Shown in pieces: positions 1 to 8,094 of a stretch of DNA of 64,000 bases. The position numbers were made by a program, and so were the translations under genes. The notes under the pieces are model-generated. The model was not told the DNA's origin and did not search any database. It saw only the letters and a program-made list of their open reading frames with translations. Origin of the DNA: Nitrospira lenta. Its GTDB lineage: Bacteria > Nitrospirota > Nitrospiria > Nitrospirales > Nitrospiraceae. The stretch spans positions 124,001 to 188,000 of the forward strand of contig NZ_OUNR01000001.1 of NCBI RefSeq assembly GCF_900403705.1, given 5' to 3'. How positions within the stretch are numbered: position 1 is the stretch's first letter; every line of letters begins with the position of its first letter.

Positions 1-406
1 AATCCAGCACGTTCGCGCCGAAATAAACGACCGACGCCCCCACCACTTCCGCATGGGCCGCAGCCAACGATAGGAAGATCAGGTTTCTGGCAGGAACATA
101 GGTGATCGGAATGCCCTGCGTCCGCTCCTGCTCCTTGCGATCCTTGGGAACCGCCAGATTTCCGGTCAGAGCCGATCCCCCCAACGCACGAAGATCGACC
201 TCTACGACCTGATGGTGTTGGACGCCGAACGAAGCAGCCACCTGCTTGGCTTGCTCAATCTCAATAGCATGTCGCTGCCGATAGGCAATGGTCAGCAAAA
301 AGAGGTCGCACCCCTCCTGCTTCGCCACAGCGGCCGTAACCGTAGAATCCAGTCCTCCGCTCAGGAGAATAACGGCACGCCGCTGGGGTACTGCATCAAG
401 AGGCAT
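1..406 (-). CDS. queC: 7-cyano-7-deazaguanine synthase QueC (partial, C-terminus off window)
   Basis: Reverse-strand reading starts MPLDAVPQRRAVILLSGGLDS and stays open to the window edge, giving the first ~135 residues. The PP-loop motif SGGLDSTV (about residues 16-23) binds ATP, and the later YVPARN block with the following helix is typical of QueC. QueC converts 7-carboxy-7-deazaguanine plus ammonia to preQ0 in queuosine synthesis, in the cytoplasm. A full protein is about 220-230 residues, so roughly 40 percent is missing off the left edge. The ATG at 404-406 is the first start that keeps the PP-loop near the N-terminus. The 110 bp before the next gene hold nothing I recognise. Confidence 0.93.
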   Translation of the reverse strand, partial: MPLDAVPQRRAVILLSGGLDSTVTAAVAKQEGCDLFLLTIAYRQRHAIEIEQAKQVAASFGVQHHQVVEVDLRALGGSALTGNLAVPKDRKEQERTQGIPITYVPARNLIFLSLAAAHAEVVGASVVYFGANVLD

Positions 407-516
407 GGATGGAGGGGAAGTCAGAAATTTTCCCCCTGACAGGGGATTTTACGCGATGCCGAACCGAAAGAGGCACACAGCTCCACGCATGATGGGGCGC
501 GGGAAGAAGAGCGCGA

Positions 517-1077
517 TCAATCGCGATCTTCTTCCTTTTCAATTTTTTCCAGCAGCTCGGCTTTGGATTGACACTCGACGCAGAGCTTGGCAAACGGCAC
601 GGCTTGAAGCCGCTTCTCGCTGATCTCAATACCACACTCGGCACACATACCATAGGTACCGTCACGCAAGCGATTGAGCGACTCATCGATGGCCTGCCGA
701 CGGCGATTGCGCATCTCCATGAGCGAGATGCCGAGTTCGCGATCAAGATCCATCAACGCCTGGTCACCGACATCACGGGCAGACTCCAGCCGGCGTTGCT
801 GATCCTCCGTCAACGACTGACCCAGATTGCCTTCGATTTCACGAATGATCTCTTGGCGTTTGCCCATCAACATCTGGTGCAATGTCTCTTGGCGGCGTTC
901 ACGGGCATCCCGGTCTTTCGCCGATTCCTTGGGACGTAGCGCCTCGATAATAATCTGCGCAGGAGCCGCCTTTGCCGTTACAACGACTGCGGGGGCCGCC
1001 TTCTTGGACTCAACGACAGAGGCTGGTTTTGTCTTTTTCACTTCTGCTTTCTTTTTTGCAGGCACTTTGGTTGCCAT
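517..1077 (-). CDS. DksA/TraR-family C4 zinc-finger protein with Lys/Ala-rich N-terminal extension
   Basis: The 186-residue protein has a central coiled-coil-like region and a C-terminal C4 finger (CAEC then CVEC about 20 residues later), followed by an acidic tail. The layout matches DksA/TraR proteins, which enter the secondary channel of RNA polymerase and modulate ppGpp-responsive promoters. The first ~60 residues are unusually rich in Lys, Ala and Val, longer than in classical DksA (about 150 residues), and could be a nucleic-acid-binding tail. I chose the ATG at 1077 because AAGGAG lies about 10 nt upstream. A longer frame to 1125 exists but lacks such a site. Whether it is the functional DksA or a paralogue cannot be decided here. 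Confidence 0.88.
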   Translation of the reverse strand: MATKVPAKKKAEVKKTKPASVVESKKAAPAVVVTAKAAPAQIIIEALRPKESAKDRDARERRQETLHQMLMGKRQEIIREIEGNLGQSLTEDQQRRLESARDVGDQALMDLDRELGISLMEMRNRRRQAIDESLNRLRDGTYGMCAECGIEISEKRLQAVPFAKLCVECQSKAELLEKIEKEEDRD

Positions 1078-1181
1078 AGAATAATGCTCCTTGGGTAGAG
1101 AATCCCCCCAAAAAAAGTCCGGCATCTATATCACGGCATGTAGGCTTTGACAAGGGCTAGCGGTCGCTACCTAGGAGAACC

Positions 1182-1670
1182 CTAGGAATAGAGAATCGTC
1201 GAATGCACGGGATAGCCAGCGAGCTTTTCTCTTCCTTTGAGCCCTTTTAGCTCAACGAGAAAATCGAGGCCCACGACGTCCCCTCCGAGTTGGCGGACTA
1301 GGCTGATGGTCGCCTCAGCCGTCCCTCCCGTGGCCAGGAGATCGTCTACGATCAGGACTCGCTCACCCGATCCGATGGCATCCCGATGAATGGCCAAGGT
1401 GTTCGATCCATACTCAAGGCTGTACTTCACCTCGAAGCAATCAGCCGGCAATTTCCCCGGTTTACGGACCGGCACAAACCCGGCCCCCAGCCGACCGGCC
1501 AACACGCCTCCAAAGATAAATCCTCGCGACTCGATGCCGACGACTTTATCGATCCGTGCATCTTGGTATCGCGCCGTGAGGTCGTCGGTCAGCGCGCGAA
1601 AGGCCGCAGCATCCTTCAGCAATGTTGTAATGTCGTAAAAGAGGATACCGGGCTTGGGAAAATCCGGCAC
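1182..1670 (-). CDS. apt: Adenine phosphoribosyltransferase
   Basis: Apt joins adenine and PRPP to make AMP (purine salvage, cytoplasm). Motifs are clear: FPKPGI near the start, [17 protein letters not shown], and the PRPP loop [13 protein letters not shown]. The first canonical start is the GTG at 1668-1670, which leaves the protein about 9-10 residues short at the N-terminus. The frame continues upstream as [11 protein letters not shown], which resembles the usual Apt leader helix, to an ATC codon at 1695-1697. A GGGGA sits 5 nt before that ATC. No ATG, GTG or TTG lies between it and the stop of the sigma gene 15 nt further upstream. Translation may therefore start at the rare ATC; the coordinates given are the conservative choice. 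Confidence 0.92.
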   Translation of the reverse strand: MPDFPKPGILFYDITTLLKDAAAFRALTDDLTARYQDARIDKVVGIESRGFIFGGVLAGRLGAGFVPVRKPGKLPADCFEVKYSLEYGSNTLAIHRDAIGSGERVLIVDDLLATGGTAEATISLVRQLGGDVVGLDFLVELKGLKGREKLAGYPVHSTILYS

Positions 1671-1711
1671 TTCGCGGATGAGGGCTTGATAGTTGATGGC
1701 GGTCCCCGGAA

Positions 1712-2665
1712 TTAGAGCAGGTCGGCCTGCGTCATGGTCTTTCGCTCGATGGTGCCTCGAAGCCGGACTAAGGCCGTTGTTTCGATTTGGCGGACCCGCT
1801 CACGGGTTAACCCCATCACCCGGCCTATCTCTTCCAGCGTCTTGGACTCATCACCGTCGAGCCCGAACCGCGACACAATAACAGTTTGCTCTTTTTCAGG
1901 CAACTCCTTGACCCAACTCATCAGTTCTGTCCGGCGCCTGATTCCATCCGCCGTGTCATCGGGAGACATACACATGGGATCTTCGATGACATCTCGCAGG
2001 AACGTATCGGTGCGATCATTGATGGGACTATCCAGCGAGCAGGTCGTCCTGGCCAACTGCTTCAGATCGAGGATCTCCTCCTCATTGGTCTTCATCTTCT
2101 TGGCCACTTCGTGCGCCAGAGGTTCCCGGCCAAGCTCCTGGACCAACTGCTCAACCTTCCCCATATACCGGTTCAGCCGCTCGACCACATGGACGGGTAA
2201 CCGCACAAGCTTGCCCTGATTGATGATGGCCCGTTCAATATATTGACGAATCCACCAGGAGGCGTAGGTACTGAAACGAAACCCGCGCTTGTAGTTGAAC
2301 TTCTCGACCGCTTTGATCAATCCAAGATTGCCTTCTTCGACGATATCCGAAAAAGGAAAGCCTCGATTGATGTAGCGTTTGCCGATACTGATCACCAGGC
2401 GAAGATTGGACTCAATCATGATCTGCCGCGCCTGCTCATCGCCGGCCTGCACCCGCTTCCCCAGCTCCTGTTCCTGTTTGAAATTGAGCAGCGTCGAACG
2501 ACGCACTTCGCGCAGATAACTCTTGAGCGTATCCAGTCCTTCCGACCGATTCGAGGATTTCTCCTCGCGGTCAGGCGAACCGTCCACTTCAATCTCCTCG
2601 ATCTCGTCGGCCGACTGTCGTCGGGCTTCACTCATGTCCTGAAGCTCCTCGTCCTGTCGACTCAT
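1712..2665 (-). CDS. rpoS: RNA polymerase sigma factor, RpoS/RpoD-like sigma-70
   Basis: A 317-residue sigma-70 with a short acidic N-terminus, region 1.2 (LKSYLREV), region 2 ([35 protein letters not shown]), region 3, and region 4 ([28 protein letters not shown]). It lacks the large region 1.1 and the nonconserved insert of a housekeeping RpoD, so the length and layout fit a stationary-phase/general-stress RpoS. The stop lies directly before apt, suggesting cotranscription. Neighbours (DksA-type protein, many Usp genes in the window) fit a stress regulon, though that is context only. RpoS versus another group-2 sigma cannot be settled from sequence alone. Confidence 0.85.
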   Translation of the reverse strand: MSRQDEELQDMSEARRQSADEIEEIEVDGSPDREEKSSNRSEGLDTLKSYLREVRRSTLLNFKQEQELGKRVQAGDEQARQIMIESNLRLVISIGKRYINRGFPFSDIVEEGNLGLIKAVEKFNYKRGFRFSTYASWWIRQYIERAIINQGKLVRLPVHVVERLNRYMGKVEQLVQELGREPLAHEVAKKMKTNEEEILDLKQLARTTCSLDSPINDRTDTFLRDVIEDPMCMSPDDTADGIRRRTELMSWVKELPEKEQTVIVSRFGLDGDESKTLEEIGRVMGLTRERVRQIETTALVRLRGTIERKTMTQADLL

Positions 2666-2693
2666 ATCCGTCGGTGTCCTTTAACTCGGTTCG

Positions 2694-2975
2694 CTAGTAC
2701 CATATATGGAAATCGGTAAATCGTTCGGTCCCCGGGTTCCATTCCACCGTCACCGCCGTCACCCGTGCTGCCGGAGGGCCAAGGCCGAGTTCAGTGAGCA
2801 GCGCTTCGATCGTCTCGCGCGGCCCTTCGACATCCAACTCGACTCGCCCATCGTCGAGGTTGCGCACCCCGCCGACTAACTTGCGCTGCGTCGCGACACG
2901 AGCCGCAAAGGCCCGGTACCCGACGCCCTGCACACGACCATTCACTACAATATGAGCGCGCACCTGAGATGTCAT
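2694..2975 (-). CDS. acyP: Acylphosphatase
   Basis: A 93-residue protein with both catalytic signatures: GRVQGVGYR (Arg about residue 21 binds the phosphate) and GGVRNLDDGRVE (Asn about residue 39 orients the water). It hydrolyses acyl phosphates such as carbamoyl- or 1,3-bisphosphoglycerate in the cytoplasm. Length matches the family (90-98). The start at 2975 gives the standard N-terminus, with AAGG about 12 nt upstream. A longer frame begins at GTG 3032 directly behind a GAGGAGGT, but that site is only 1 nt from the GTG and the extra 19 residues have no family match. It sits upstream of, and is probably cotranscribed with, the sigma gene. Confidence 0.9.
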   Translation of the reverse strand: MTSQVRAHIVVNGRVQGVGYRAFAARVATQRKLVGGVRNLDDGRVELDVEGPRETIEALLTELGLGPPAARVTAVTVEWNPGTERFTDFHIWY

Positions 2976-3326
2976 CCTCGAGTCAGCCTTACGAACTACA
3001 ACAGATTGCGCAACACGGTGGAATACTCTCACACCTCCTCAGACCCGTCACGCGTTTTGCAAATCTACGCGCGCGTACAAACGCACAACCAGAACCGGCC
3101 GTCATCGATTCAGCCGCGCGCACGAGAGCGTTGCGTCCGTAACTTCCGTGCACCGCATCAATGAGAAGAAGATTTTGGAGTTGTGTGTTCGACACATCAC
3201 GGTGATGCGCCGACTCAGAAGGCCTGGCTCACACGACAGGATGGATTGAATTGAAAAGAAAGCTTGAGCATCCCGCCCGTTGCCTCGATGAACGAAGAGG
3301 CTCCGGGCCGAGAGAGAGTGAGGTGG
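2976..3326. other. Intergenic region, no gene seen
   Basis: About 350 bp between the acylphosphatase start and the tRNA. It holds the GAGGAGGT near 3033-3040 (minus strand) but no reading frame with protein-like character. It probably carries the promoter for the minus-strand acylphosphatase-sigma-apt group. Confidence 0.5.
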
Positions 3327-3400
3327 TCGGGGCGAAAGGATTTGAACCTTCGACCCCTGCGTCCCGAACGCAGTGCGCTACCGGGCTGCGCTACGCCCCG
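3327..3400 (-). tRNA. tRNA-Pro (anticodon CGG)
   Basis: On the minus strand the 5' end is CGGGGCG, pairing with CGCCCCG at the 3' end to form a 7-bp acceptor stem, with discriminator A. The anticodon arm CTGCG-TTCGGGA-CGCAG has anticodon CGG (plus-strand 3364-3366). The T-arm holds GGTTCAAATCC. The D-arm carries GCGCAGCCCGGTAGCGC. The encoded gene is followed by CC and no complete CCA, so the CCA end is at least partly added after transcription. Confidence 0.96.
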
Positions 3401-3434
3401 ACAAGGCAACTCAAAAAACGGGAACCGGATTGTC

Positions 3435-4538
3435 TTACAAGATGGGGGTAAAAGGCAAGCCATGCGCGTCAGCAACTTCAGCGCAAGTAATTTGCCCATT
3501 TTTTAGGTTGACACCCTTCGCAAATCCTGGATCGGATTGAATGGCCCGATCAACTCCTTCTGAGGCGAGGCGAAGCAGATACGGGAAGGTGGCATTCGTG
3601 AGCGCGAACGTCGACGTCCGCGGGACGATGCCCGGCATGTTGGCCACACCATAGTGCAGCACGCCATCGACGAGATAGACGGGATCGGAATGTGTTGTGG
3701 CCTTGGTCGTCTCGAAACAGCCGCCCTGATCGACCGAGACATCCACCACGACAGCCCCCGGTTTCATGCGCGCGACCATGGCCCGCGACACCAGCCTGGG
3801 CGCCTTGGCCCCCGGAATGAGGACCGCGCCGATTACCAGGTCGGCTGCGCATACCGCCTGTTCCACCGCGGCCTCACTCACCGCGCGCGTGACAATACGC
3901 CCTTGATATAGATCATCCAGATAGCGCAGCCGGTCTACATCTAAATTGATCACGGTCACCTGCGCGCCCAACCCGACGGCGATCCGAGTGGCTGAGGCCC
4001 CAACCACGCCGGCTCCAAGTATCACGACGTTCCCCGGCTCGACCCCGGGCACACCAGCCAACAACACCCCGCGTCCGCCCTGAAGCTTTTCCAAATAGTG
4101 GGCGCCCACCTGAACCGACATACGCCCGGCGATTTCGCTCATTGGCCTCAGCATCGGAAGGCTGCCATCGCGGGCCACAGTTGTTTCATAGGCAATCGCC
4201 GTGATCTTCGTATCTAAGAGGGTCTTCGTAAGTTCGGGAAGAGAGGCGAGATGCAGGTAGGTAAACAACACCTGACCCGGACGAAACAACGAACACTCAG
4301 ACAGCAACGGCTCTTTGACCTTGACGATCAACCCCGCCCTCTCAAACACTTCCGCTTTGGATGACGCGATCGTCGCACCAGCCTGTCGATACTCGTCGTC
4401 GGTGAATCCGCTGCCTGCTCCGGCCGACGGCTCCACCCAGATCGTGTGTCCGGCCTTGTGCAAAGCCGACGCCCCATCCGGGGTCAGGCTGACGCGATAT
4501 TCGTGGTCTTTGATTTCTTTGGGAACGCCGATAACCAT
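3435..4538 (-). CDS. ald: Alanine dehydrogenase
   Basis: This 367-residue enzyme interconverts L-alanine and pyruvate plus ammonia with NAD(H). The N-terminus [19 protein letters not shown] is the family signature. Catalytic Lys75 (VKVKEP) and His96 (TYLHLA) fall at the standard numbering, and the NAD-binding motif GAGVVG is at about 175-180. The C-terminal [14 protein letters not shown] block is also conserved. The length equals the usual 360-375. The gene reads toward the tRNA-Pro. Physiologically it could assimilate ammonia or redox-balance pyruvate. Confidence 0.97.
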   Translation of the reverse strand: MVIGVPKEIKDHEYRVSLTPDGASALHKAGHTIWVEPSAGAGSGFTDDEYRQAGATIASSKAEVFERAGLIVKVKEPLLSECSLFRPGQVLFTYLHLASLPELTKTLLDTKITAIAYETTVARDGSLPMLRPMSEIAGRMSVQVGAHYLEKLQGGRGVLLAGVPGVEPGNVVILGAGVVGASATRIAVGLGAQVTVINLDVDRLRYLDDLYQGRIVTRAVSEAAVEQAVCAADLVIGAVLIPGAKAPRLVSRAMVARMKPGAVVVDVSVDQGGCFETTKATTHSDPVYLVDGVLHYGVANMPGIVPRTSTFALTNATFPYLLRLASEGVDRAIQSDPGFAKGVNLKNGQITCAEVADAHGLPFTPIL

Positions 4539-4583
4539 GCGCAGTCCTAATTGGCAGGTCTCAGAGGGCGGCCTGTCATAATC

Positions 4584-4781
4584 TCATACGCCTCCGCCAA
4601 GGTCCCAACCTTCGTCACTTTGCGTCACTTTTATAGATCGTGCCATTCCTTTATCGGTAATAGCAAATGTGTTCTGCCCGGATGGGAACACCATCTCATG
4701 CATATTCCGCATCATGTGATAGCCCTCGATTTTATGCTCCAACCCACCAACCGGCCCCACCACGAGATTGGTGTCGGTCAT
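4584..4781 (-). CDS. Small conserved-looking protein, C-terminus altered by a 10-bp tandem duplication
   Basis: A 65-residue frame beginning MTDTNLVVGPVGGLEHKIEG, with GGAGGAGGT about 12 nt upstream of the ATG; I do not recognise a family. Near its 3' end two 10-bp near-identical units (CGTCACTTTG, CGTCACTTTT at 4613-4632) stand in tandem. Removing one unit switches the frame so the protein would continue KVTKVGTLAEAYEIMTGRP and stop at a TAG just before the ald start. That reads more like a genuine C-terminus than the present ending DLGGGV. The gene may therefore be a recent frameshift derivative. Function unknown. Confidence 0.55.
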   Translation of the reverse strand: MTDTNLVVGPVGGLEHKIEGYHMMRNMHEMVFPSGQNTFAITDKGMARSIKVTQSDEGWDLGGGV

Positions 4782-4920
4782 GCCTGAAATGCCTACCTCC
4801 TCCGCGTTCCTTAAGGAACTATAGCAGAGCCTCTTGCGCGGCTAGACAGCCTAAAAACCCCTGGTGTAAGATGCGCCCACCATTGAAAATTTCCCGCTCA
4901 TCTTATCGAGGAGGCACCCA

Positions 4921-5304
4921 ATGGACCTGTCGACCGGATCGTGTCATGCCTGTCAGGCTTCTTCCGGCCCGGTGATCAAGTATTCACTGGGAAAAGATTT
5001 TTTTGGCCGCCCCTACGATCGGCTGTCACCCTCTTCCGACCACAGCCCACGGTGGTATTGTGAGTCTTGTTCCATGCATAAGACGTTGCAACGAGACTTC
5101 CGCGATATTCGAACCGAATACGACAAGCTCTCCGCCGCGCACTCGTCTGAACTGGCCAAAGGCGAAGAATTTCGACGCGCATTTTTGCGCCTGCGCGAAA
5201 TCCGCACGATCCTGGACGCCCAACCTGGCCAGTCTCCGTTTCTCAATGTCGCAGAAGTCCAGTTGCAGATGGAACGACTGAACACTGCCACCATGCCCGT
5301 ATAG
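4921..5304 (+). CDS. Small zinc-ribbon-like protein of unknown function
   Basis: A 127-residue protein with two CxxC pairs (CHAC at about 8-11 and CESC at about 47-50) that could bind one zinc. A charged, probably helical or coiled-coil region follows (about 60-115). GAGGAGG lies 8 nt before the ATG. It is the first of four closely spaced genes running to 6389, whose products include two iron-sulfur proteins, so a role with redox or metal-cluster partners is possible but unproven. No signal peptide is seen. Confidence 0.75.
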   Translation: MDLSTGSCHACQASSGPVIKYSLGKDFFGRPYDRLSPSSDHSPRWYCESCSMHKTLQRDFRDIRTEYDKLSAAHSSELAKGEEFRRAFLRLREIRTILDAQPGQSPFLNVAEVQLQMERLNTATMPV

Positions 5305-5314
5305 GACACTACCG

Positions 5315-5665
5315 ATGCCTGGATTCAAGCGTCATATTTTCGTCTGCACCAACCAGCGGTCGCCCGATGATCCCCGCGGCAGTTGTTCGAAGCTCGGCTC
5401 GCAAGCCTTGCACGACGTCTTCAAGCAGGAAACGAAACGGTTGGATTTGAAAAACACCGTCCGCGCGAACAAGGCCGGCTGCTTGGACCGCTGCGCCGAG
5501 GGACCGAGCGTCGTGATCTACCCCGAAGGGGTGTGGTACACCGTCAAGTCGGAAACCGATGTGAAAGAAATCATGGAACGCCATGTGATGAAGGGCGAGA
5601 TCGTGGACCGGCTACTCATGCCCGATCACCCTGCACCGGCGAAACTCCCACCGCTGTCCCAATAA
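5315..5665 (+). CDS. Thioredoxin-like [2Fe-2S] ferredoxin (Shethna type)
   Basis: A 116-residue protein starting with the IFVCTN block. Cysteines 11, 24, 56 and 60 (CTN..., GSC, GCLDRC) have the spacing of thioredoxin-fold [2Fe-2S] ferredoxins, also seen in NuoE-type domains. It should carry one [2Fe-2S] cluster and shuttle electrons in the cytoplasm. The sequence GPSVVIYPEGVWY after the last Cys is a typical family block. It begins 10 nt after the zinc-ribbon gene and ends 17 nt before the next gene, so the set is an operon. Its electron partner is unknown; the 4Fe-4S protein two genes on is a candidate. Confidence 0.9.
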   Translation: MPGFKRHIFVCTNQRSPDDPRGSCSKLGSQALHDVFKQETKRLDLKNTVRANKAGCLDRCAEGPSVVIYPEGVWYTVKSETDVKEIMERHVMKGEIVDRLLMPDHPAPAKLPPLSQ

Positions 5666-5682
5666 GACGAGACACGGACGCT

Positions 5683-6096
5683 ATGGCTGTCGAAGAAAAG
5701 TGGAAAGCCAACCAGGAAAAGGTGGCCTTCGCCAAGGAGTTTCCCGGGCTGACGCTGGACTGGAAGACGTGCGAAGGCAAAACCGTCCATGCCGTGCTTC
5801 CCTTAACGGGCAAACAGGGCGCGGCTGTGATTGTCTATACCGACGGCGCGTTTACCATCGTGCCCCCGTTGGCGCCGGAAGCCTGGGAGTTCGGCCAGGC
5901 CCTGATTGACGCCCGCGCGCAACTTGAGCCGAAGCACCCGGCCGCCTATGTGGCGTATGATCGGCTGGCCAAGAAAGACAAGGATGCGCTCAAGTCGGCC
6001 AGAGCGGACAAGATCATCGGCGCGATCGAGAATAACCTCGAACAGATTCCCGAACTCAAAGACCGGCTGAAAGCCCTCGTGAAGGAGTGGAAGTGA
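5683..6096 (+). CDS. Conserved-looking protein of unknown function
   Basis: A 137-residue soluble protein (MAVEEKWKANQEKV...). It has a mixed beta-rich middle (HAVLPLTGKQGAAVIVYTDGAF) and a Lys-rich C-terminal helix region. I do not recognise a domain. The start at 5683 is preferred because it follows the ferredoxin stop closely; a longer overlapping frame from 5383 would run through the ferredoxin gene. Its stop overlaps the GTG start of the next gene, arguing for translational coupling within the iron-sulfur operon. Confidence 0.78.
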   Translation: MAVEEKWKANQEKVAFAKEFPGLTLDWKTCEGKTVHAVLPLTGKQGAAVIVYTDGAFTIVPPLAPEAWEFGQALIDARAQLEPKHPAAYVAYDRLAKKDKDALKSARADKIIGAIENNLEQIPELKDRLKALVKEWK

Positions 6097-6389
6097 GCAG
6101 TCTGCCCGACAAAAACATGTTTGAGATCTTTTCCCAAGGTCTCTTTGAAGGAGTGAAGCCTATGATGGTCATTCGCGATCACCTGGTCCGGCACCCGGAT
6201 CGCTGCCTGCACAACGGCATCTGCATTCCGATTTGCCCGACCAGCGCCTGGCTCTCCACGCCGCCGTATAAGTTCGATCCCTCCCGCTGCCTGGAAAGCT
6301 GCCGTCTCTGCCTGGACGCCTGTCCGTCACAAGCAATCTTCGCGGTGTTCAAAAAGGGCGAGAAGATCCTGGCGCCGCAGAAGAAGTAG
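6093..6389 (+). CDS. 4Fe-4S ferredoxin-type protein with two cluster motifs
   Basis: A 98-residue protein with two cysteine groups: C-x5-C-x3-CP (CLHNGICIPICP) and C-x3-C-x2-C-x3-CP (CLESCRLCLDACP). The second resembles a standard 4Fe-4S site; the first is irregular. The start is a GTG at 6093 overlapping the previous stop, with GGAG 5 nt upstream. It closes the operon begun at 4921. The presence of a [2Fe-2S] protein and a [4Fe-4S] protein in one operon suggests an electron-transfer module, but no catalytic subunit is encoded next to it. Confidence 0.85.
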   Translation: MSSLPDKNMFEIFSQGLFEGVKPMMVIRDHLVRHPDRCLHNGICIPICPTSAWLSTPPYKFDPSRCLESCRLCLDACPSQAIFAVFKKGEKILAPQKK

Positions 6390-6396
6390 CACCCGC

Positions 6397-7386
6397 TTAG
6401 GCGATCTGCTTCCTCAACCTGCCCCAATAGGCCGTTCCGATGGAGCCACAGGCGCCGGTAAAGGTGGTCAGCGCCAGGATTTTGTAGACCTTACTGCGGG
6501 GGATTTTGACTTTTACGGCAGGGTTCAGCAAATCCGGCGAATGCAGCACCATCTTGAGCGATTCGCCGGCTGAGAGAATCGGCCACATGCAGGAAAGCCT
6601 CAACCGCATCTCGTGGCGCGGAATCGACATGGTGTACATCCAGCCCTGATCAAGATGCTCAGCAGCTATTCGAACTAACTGGCTCAAGACCGGCCGAAAG
6701 CGCGGAAGAGTGGCCTCGCTCAACAGATCACGCGGCGTAAGCCCTACCTCGTCCAGCAGGGTCTCTGGAATGTAGCAGCGCCCCTTCTGCAGATCGTGCG
6801 CGACATCTTTTACAATATTCGTGAGCTGCAATCCTTTCCCGAAGCGGATCCCTACGTCAGACATGTGCTTCACATTCCACGAAGCCAGCGCTTTCCGATG
6901 GGCACACATAAGATCGGTCCAAAACTCACCGACGCAACCGGCCACGTAATAGGTGTACCGATCCAGATCGTCGAGCGTCTTCAACGCCGTCAGCTCGTCG
7001 ACCGACTGCCCTGGGAAACGGAGGAGATCCATTTCCATGCCCTGCGTCAACGTCGTCATGAGCCGTTGCACGCGCCGCCGATCTTCAGGAGAGCATTCCT
7101 GGAAGAGTCTAAAAATGTCTTCCAATCGTTCAAGAAGCACGCGCTCCGATGAATCCTGCTGGACCAGCCCCATGGCCTGCTGGATCTCACGGACCTGCGA
7201 CCAGGAAATCTGGTCACCCACAAACTGCGCTTTCAGCTGACTCAAATATTCAAGCCGCTGTGCACGCGCAATCAGATCCGTATCGGCAATCGTGTCGGCG
7301 GCACGGGCGAATAAATAGCCCAGGCCAATCTGATCCCGTACATCCGCCGGAACGACGGCCAGCGTCGTATAGAACAGACGGGACAC
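6397..7386 (-). CDS. Squalene/phytoene synthase family protein
   Basis: A head-to-head prenyl-diphosphate condensing enzyme (isoprenoid, hopanoid or carotenoid synthesis). Two Asp-rich Mg-diphosphate motifs are visible: DTIAD near residue 31-36 and DVAHD near 192 in NIVKDVAHDLQKGRCYIP. A hydrophobic C-terminal stretch may contact the membrane. The only canonical start is GTG 7386, but the frame extends upstream about 20 residues (SALLHDLLKQ) to a TAA without ATG, GTG or TTG, so the N-terminus is uncertain. It is convergent with the iron-sulfur operon. Product specificity (squalene versus presqualene or phytoene) cannot be read from sequence. Confidence 0.9.
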   Translation of the reverse strand: MSRLFYTTLAVVPADVRDQIGLGYLFARAADTIADTDLIARAQRLEYLSQLKAQFVGDQISWSQVREIQQAMGLVQQDSSERVLLERLEDIFRLFQECSPEDRRRVQRLMTTLTQGMEMDLLRFPGQSVDELTALKTLDDLDRYTYYVAGCVGEFWTDLMCAHRKALASWNVKHMSDVGIRFGKGLQLTNIVKDVAHDLQKGRCYIPETLLDEVGLTPRDLLSEATLPRFRPVLSQLVRIAAEHLDQGWMYTMSIPRHEMRLRLSCMWPILSAGESLKMVLHSPDLLNPAVKVKIPRSKVYKILALTTFTGACGSIGTAYWGRLRKQIA

Positions 7387-7447
7387 TTGCTTGAGCAGGT
7401 CGTGAAGCAGCGCGGACTTGGAAGGATTCGTACTCGTGGAACACCCT

Positions 7448-7867
7448 CTACTTTACTTCGAGCGTGCCTTCCATCCCCTTGTCGCGATGGCTCGGCAGAG
7501 GCCAGAGACGCTTATCACAATAAATAGGAAACAGGCCGGGCTGCGTCGGCGTGAACGTGACGACGATGGTTTTTCCGGCCGACACATCCTGCTCAACGGA
7601 GAGCTCCTTGACGATAAAGTTATGCGGCGTAATGGTCGTCACGCTCGTCAAGGTCAACTCTACAGGTTTCCCGGCTTCAACGATCAGATGCTTCGGCGTA
7701 TAGGAGTAACTATCGAGCGTGATCGTGGCGCGCTGAACTCCGTCAACCGCCAGCGGAATCACAACAGGTGGAACCGGCGGAGCACCATCCGCAGCCTCGG
7801 CCACTGCAATCTGCTGAGCGATCAACCATCCAACAAAACCGATCAGCGCCACCCCTCGCATACGCAC
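7448..7867 (-). CDS. Exported cupredoxin (type-1 copper protein)
   Basis: A 139-residue protein with an N-terminal signal peptide (about 1-25) and a single cupredoxin domain. Type-1 copper ligands are visible: His82 (TPHNF), Cys117 (YCDKR), His127 (SHRDKG) and Met132. The insertion between Cys and the second His (about 9 residues) is longer than in plastocyanin. It likely carries electrons or binds copper in the periplasm. It lies upstream of, and in the same direction as, the squalene synthase gene (about 60 nt gap). A second cupredoxin of different layout occurs at 21190. Confidence 0.85.
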   Translation of the reverse strand: MRMRGVALIGFVGWLIAQQIAVAEAADGAPPVPPVVIPLAVDGVQRATITLDSYSYTPKHLIVEAGKPVELTLTSVTTITPHNFIVKELSVEQDVSAGKTIVVTFTPTQPGLFPIYCDKRLWPLPSHRDKGMEGTLEVK

Positions 7868-7946
7868 CTCTTTTAATGAGACTCTTCTAACAGGATCGCG
7901 CCGAAGCGGTCAATATTCCCTCAGCGTTTCAGACGCTTCTGAAGCC

Positions 7947-7974
7947 TTGACCTTTGCCGATCAAGTCTTATATT
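7947..7974 (+). promoter_or_regulatory. Candidate sigma-70-type promoter upstream of htpX
   Basis: TTGACC (7947-7952), 16-nt spacer, TATATT (7969-7974). Transcription would start near 7981, leaving a leader of about 110 nt before the htpX ATG. The leader contains a 6-bp hairpin (ACTCGC 8049-8054 with GCGAGT 8066-8071) 19 nt before the ribosome site. Confidence 0.5.
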
Positions 7975-8094
7975 GCATCGGGACGACGCGATACACCGTC
8001 CTCTGCATTTCACACGAAGGGTTTGTGTATAATCGGGACAACATCATTACTCGCTCCCTGCGGTGGCGAGTTTCTGTCTGTAAGGAGGCTATCG

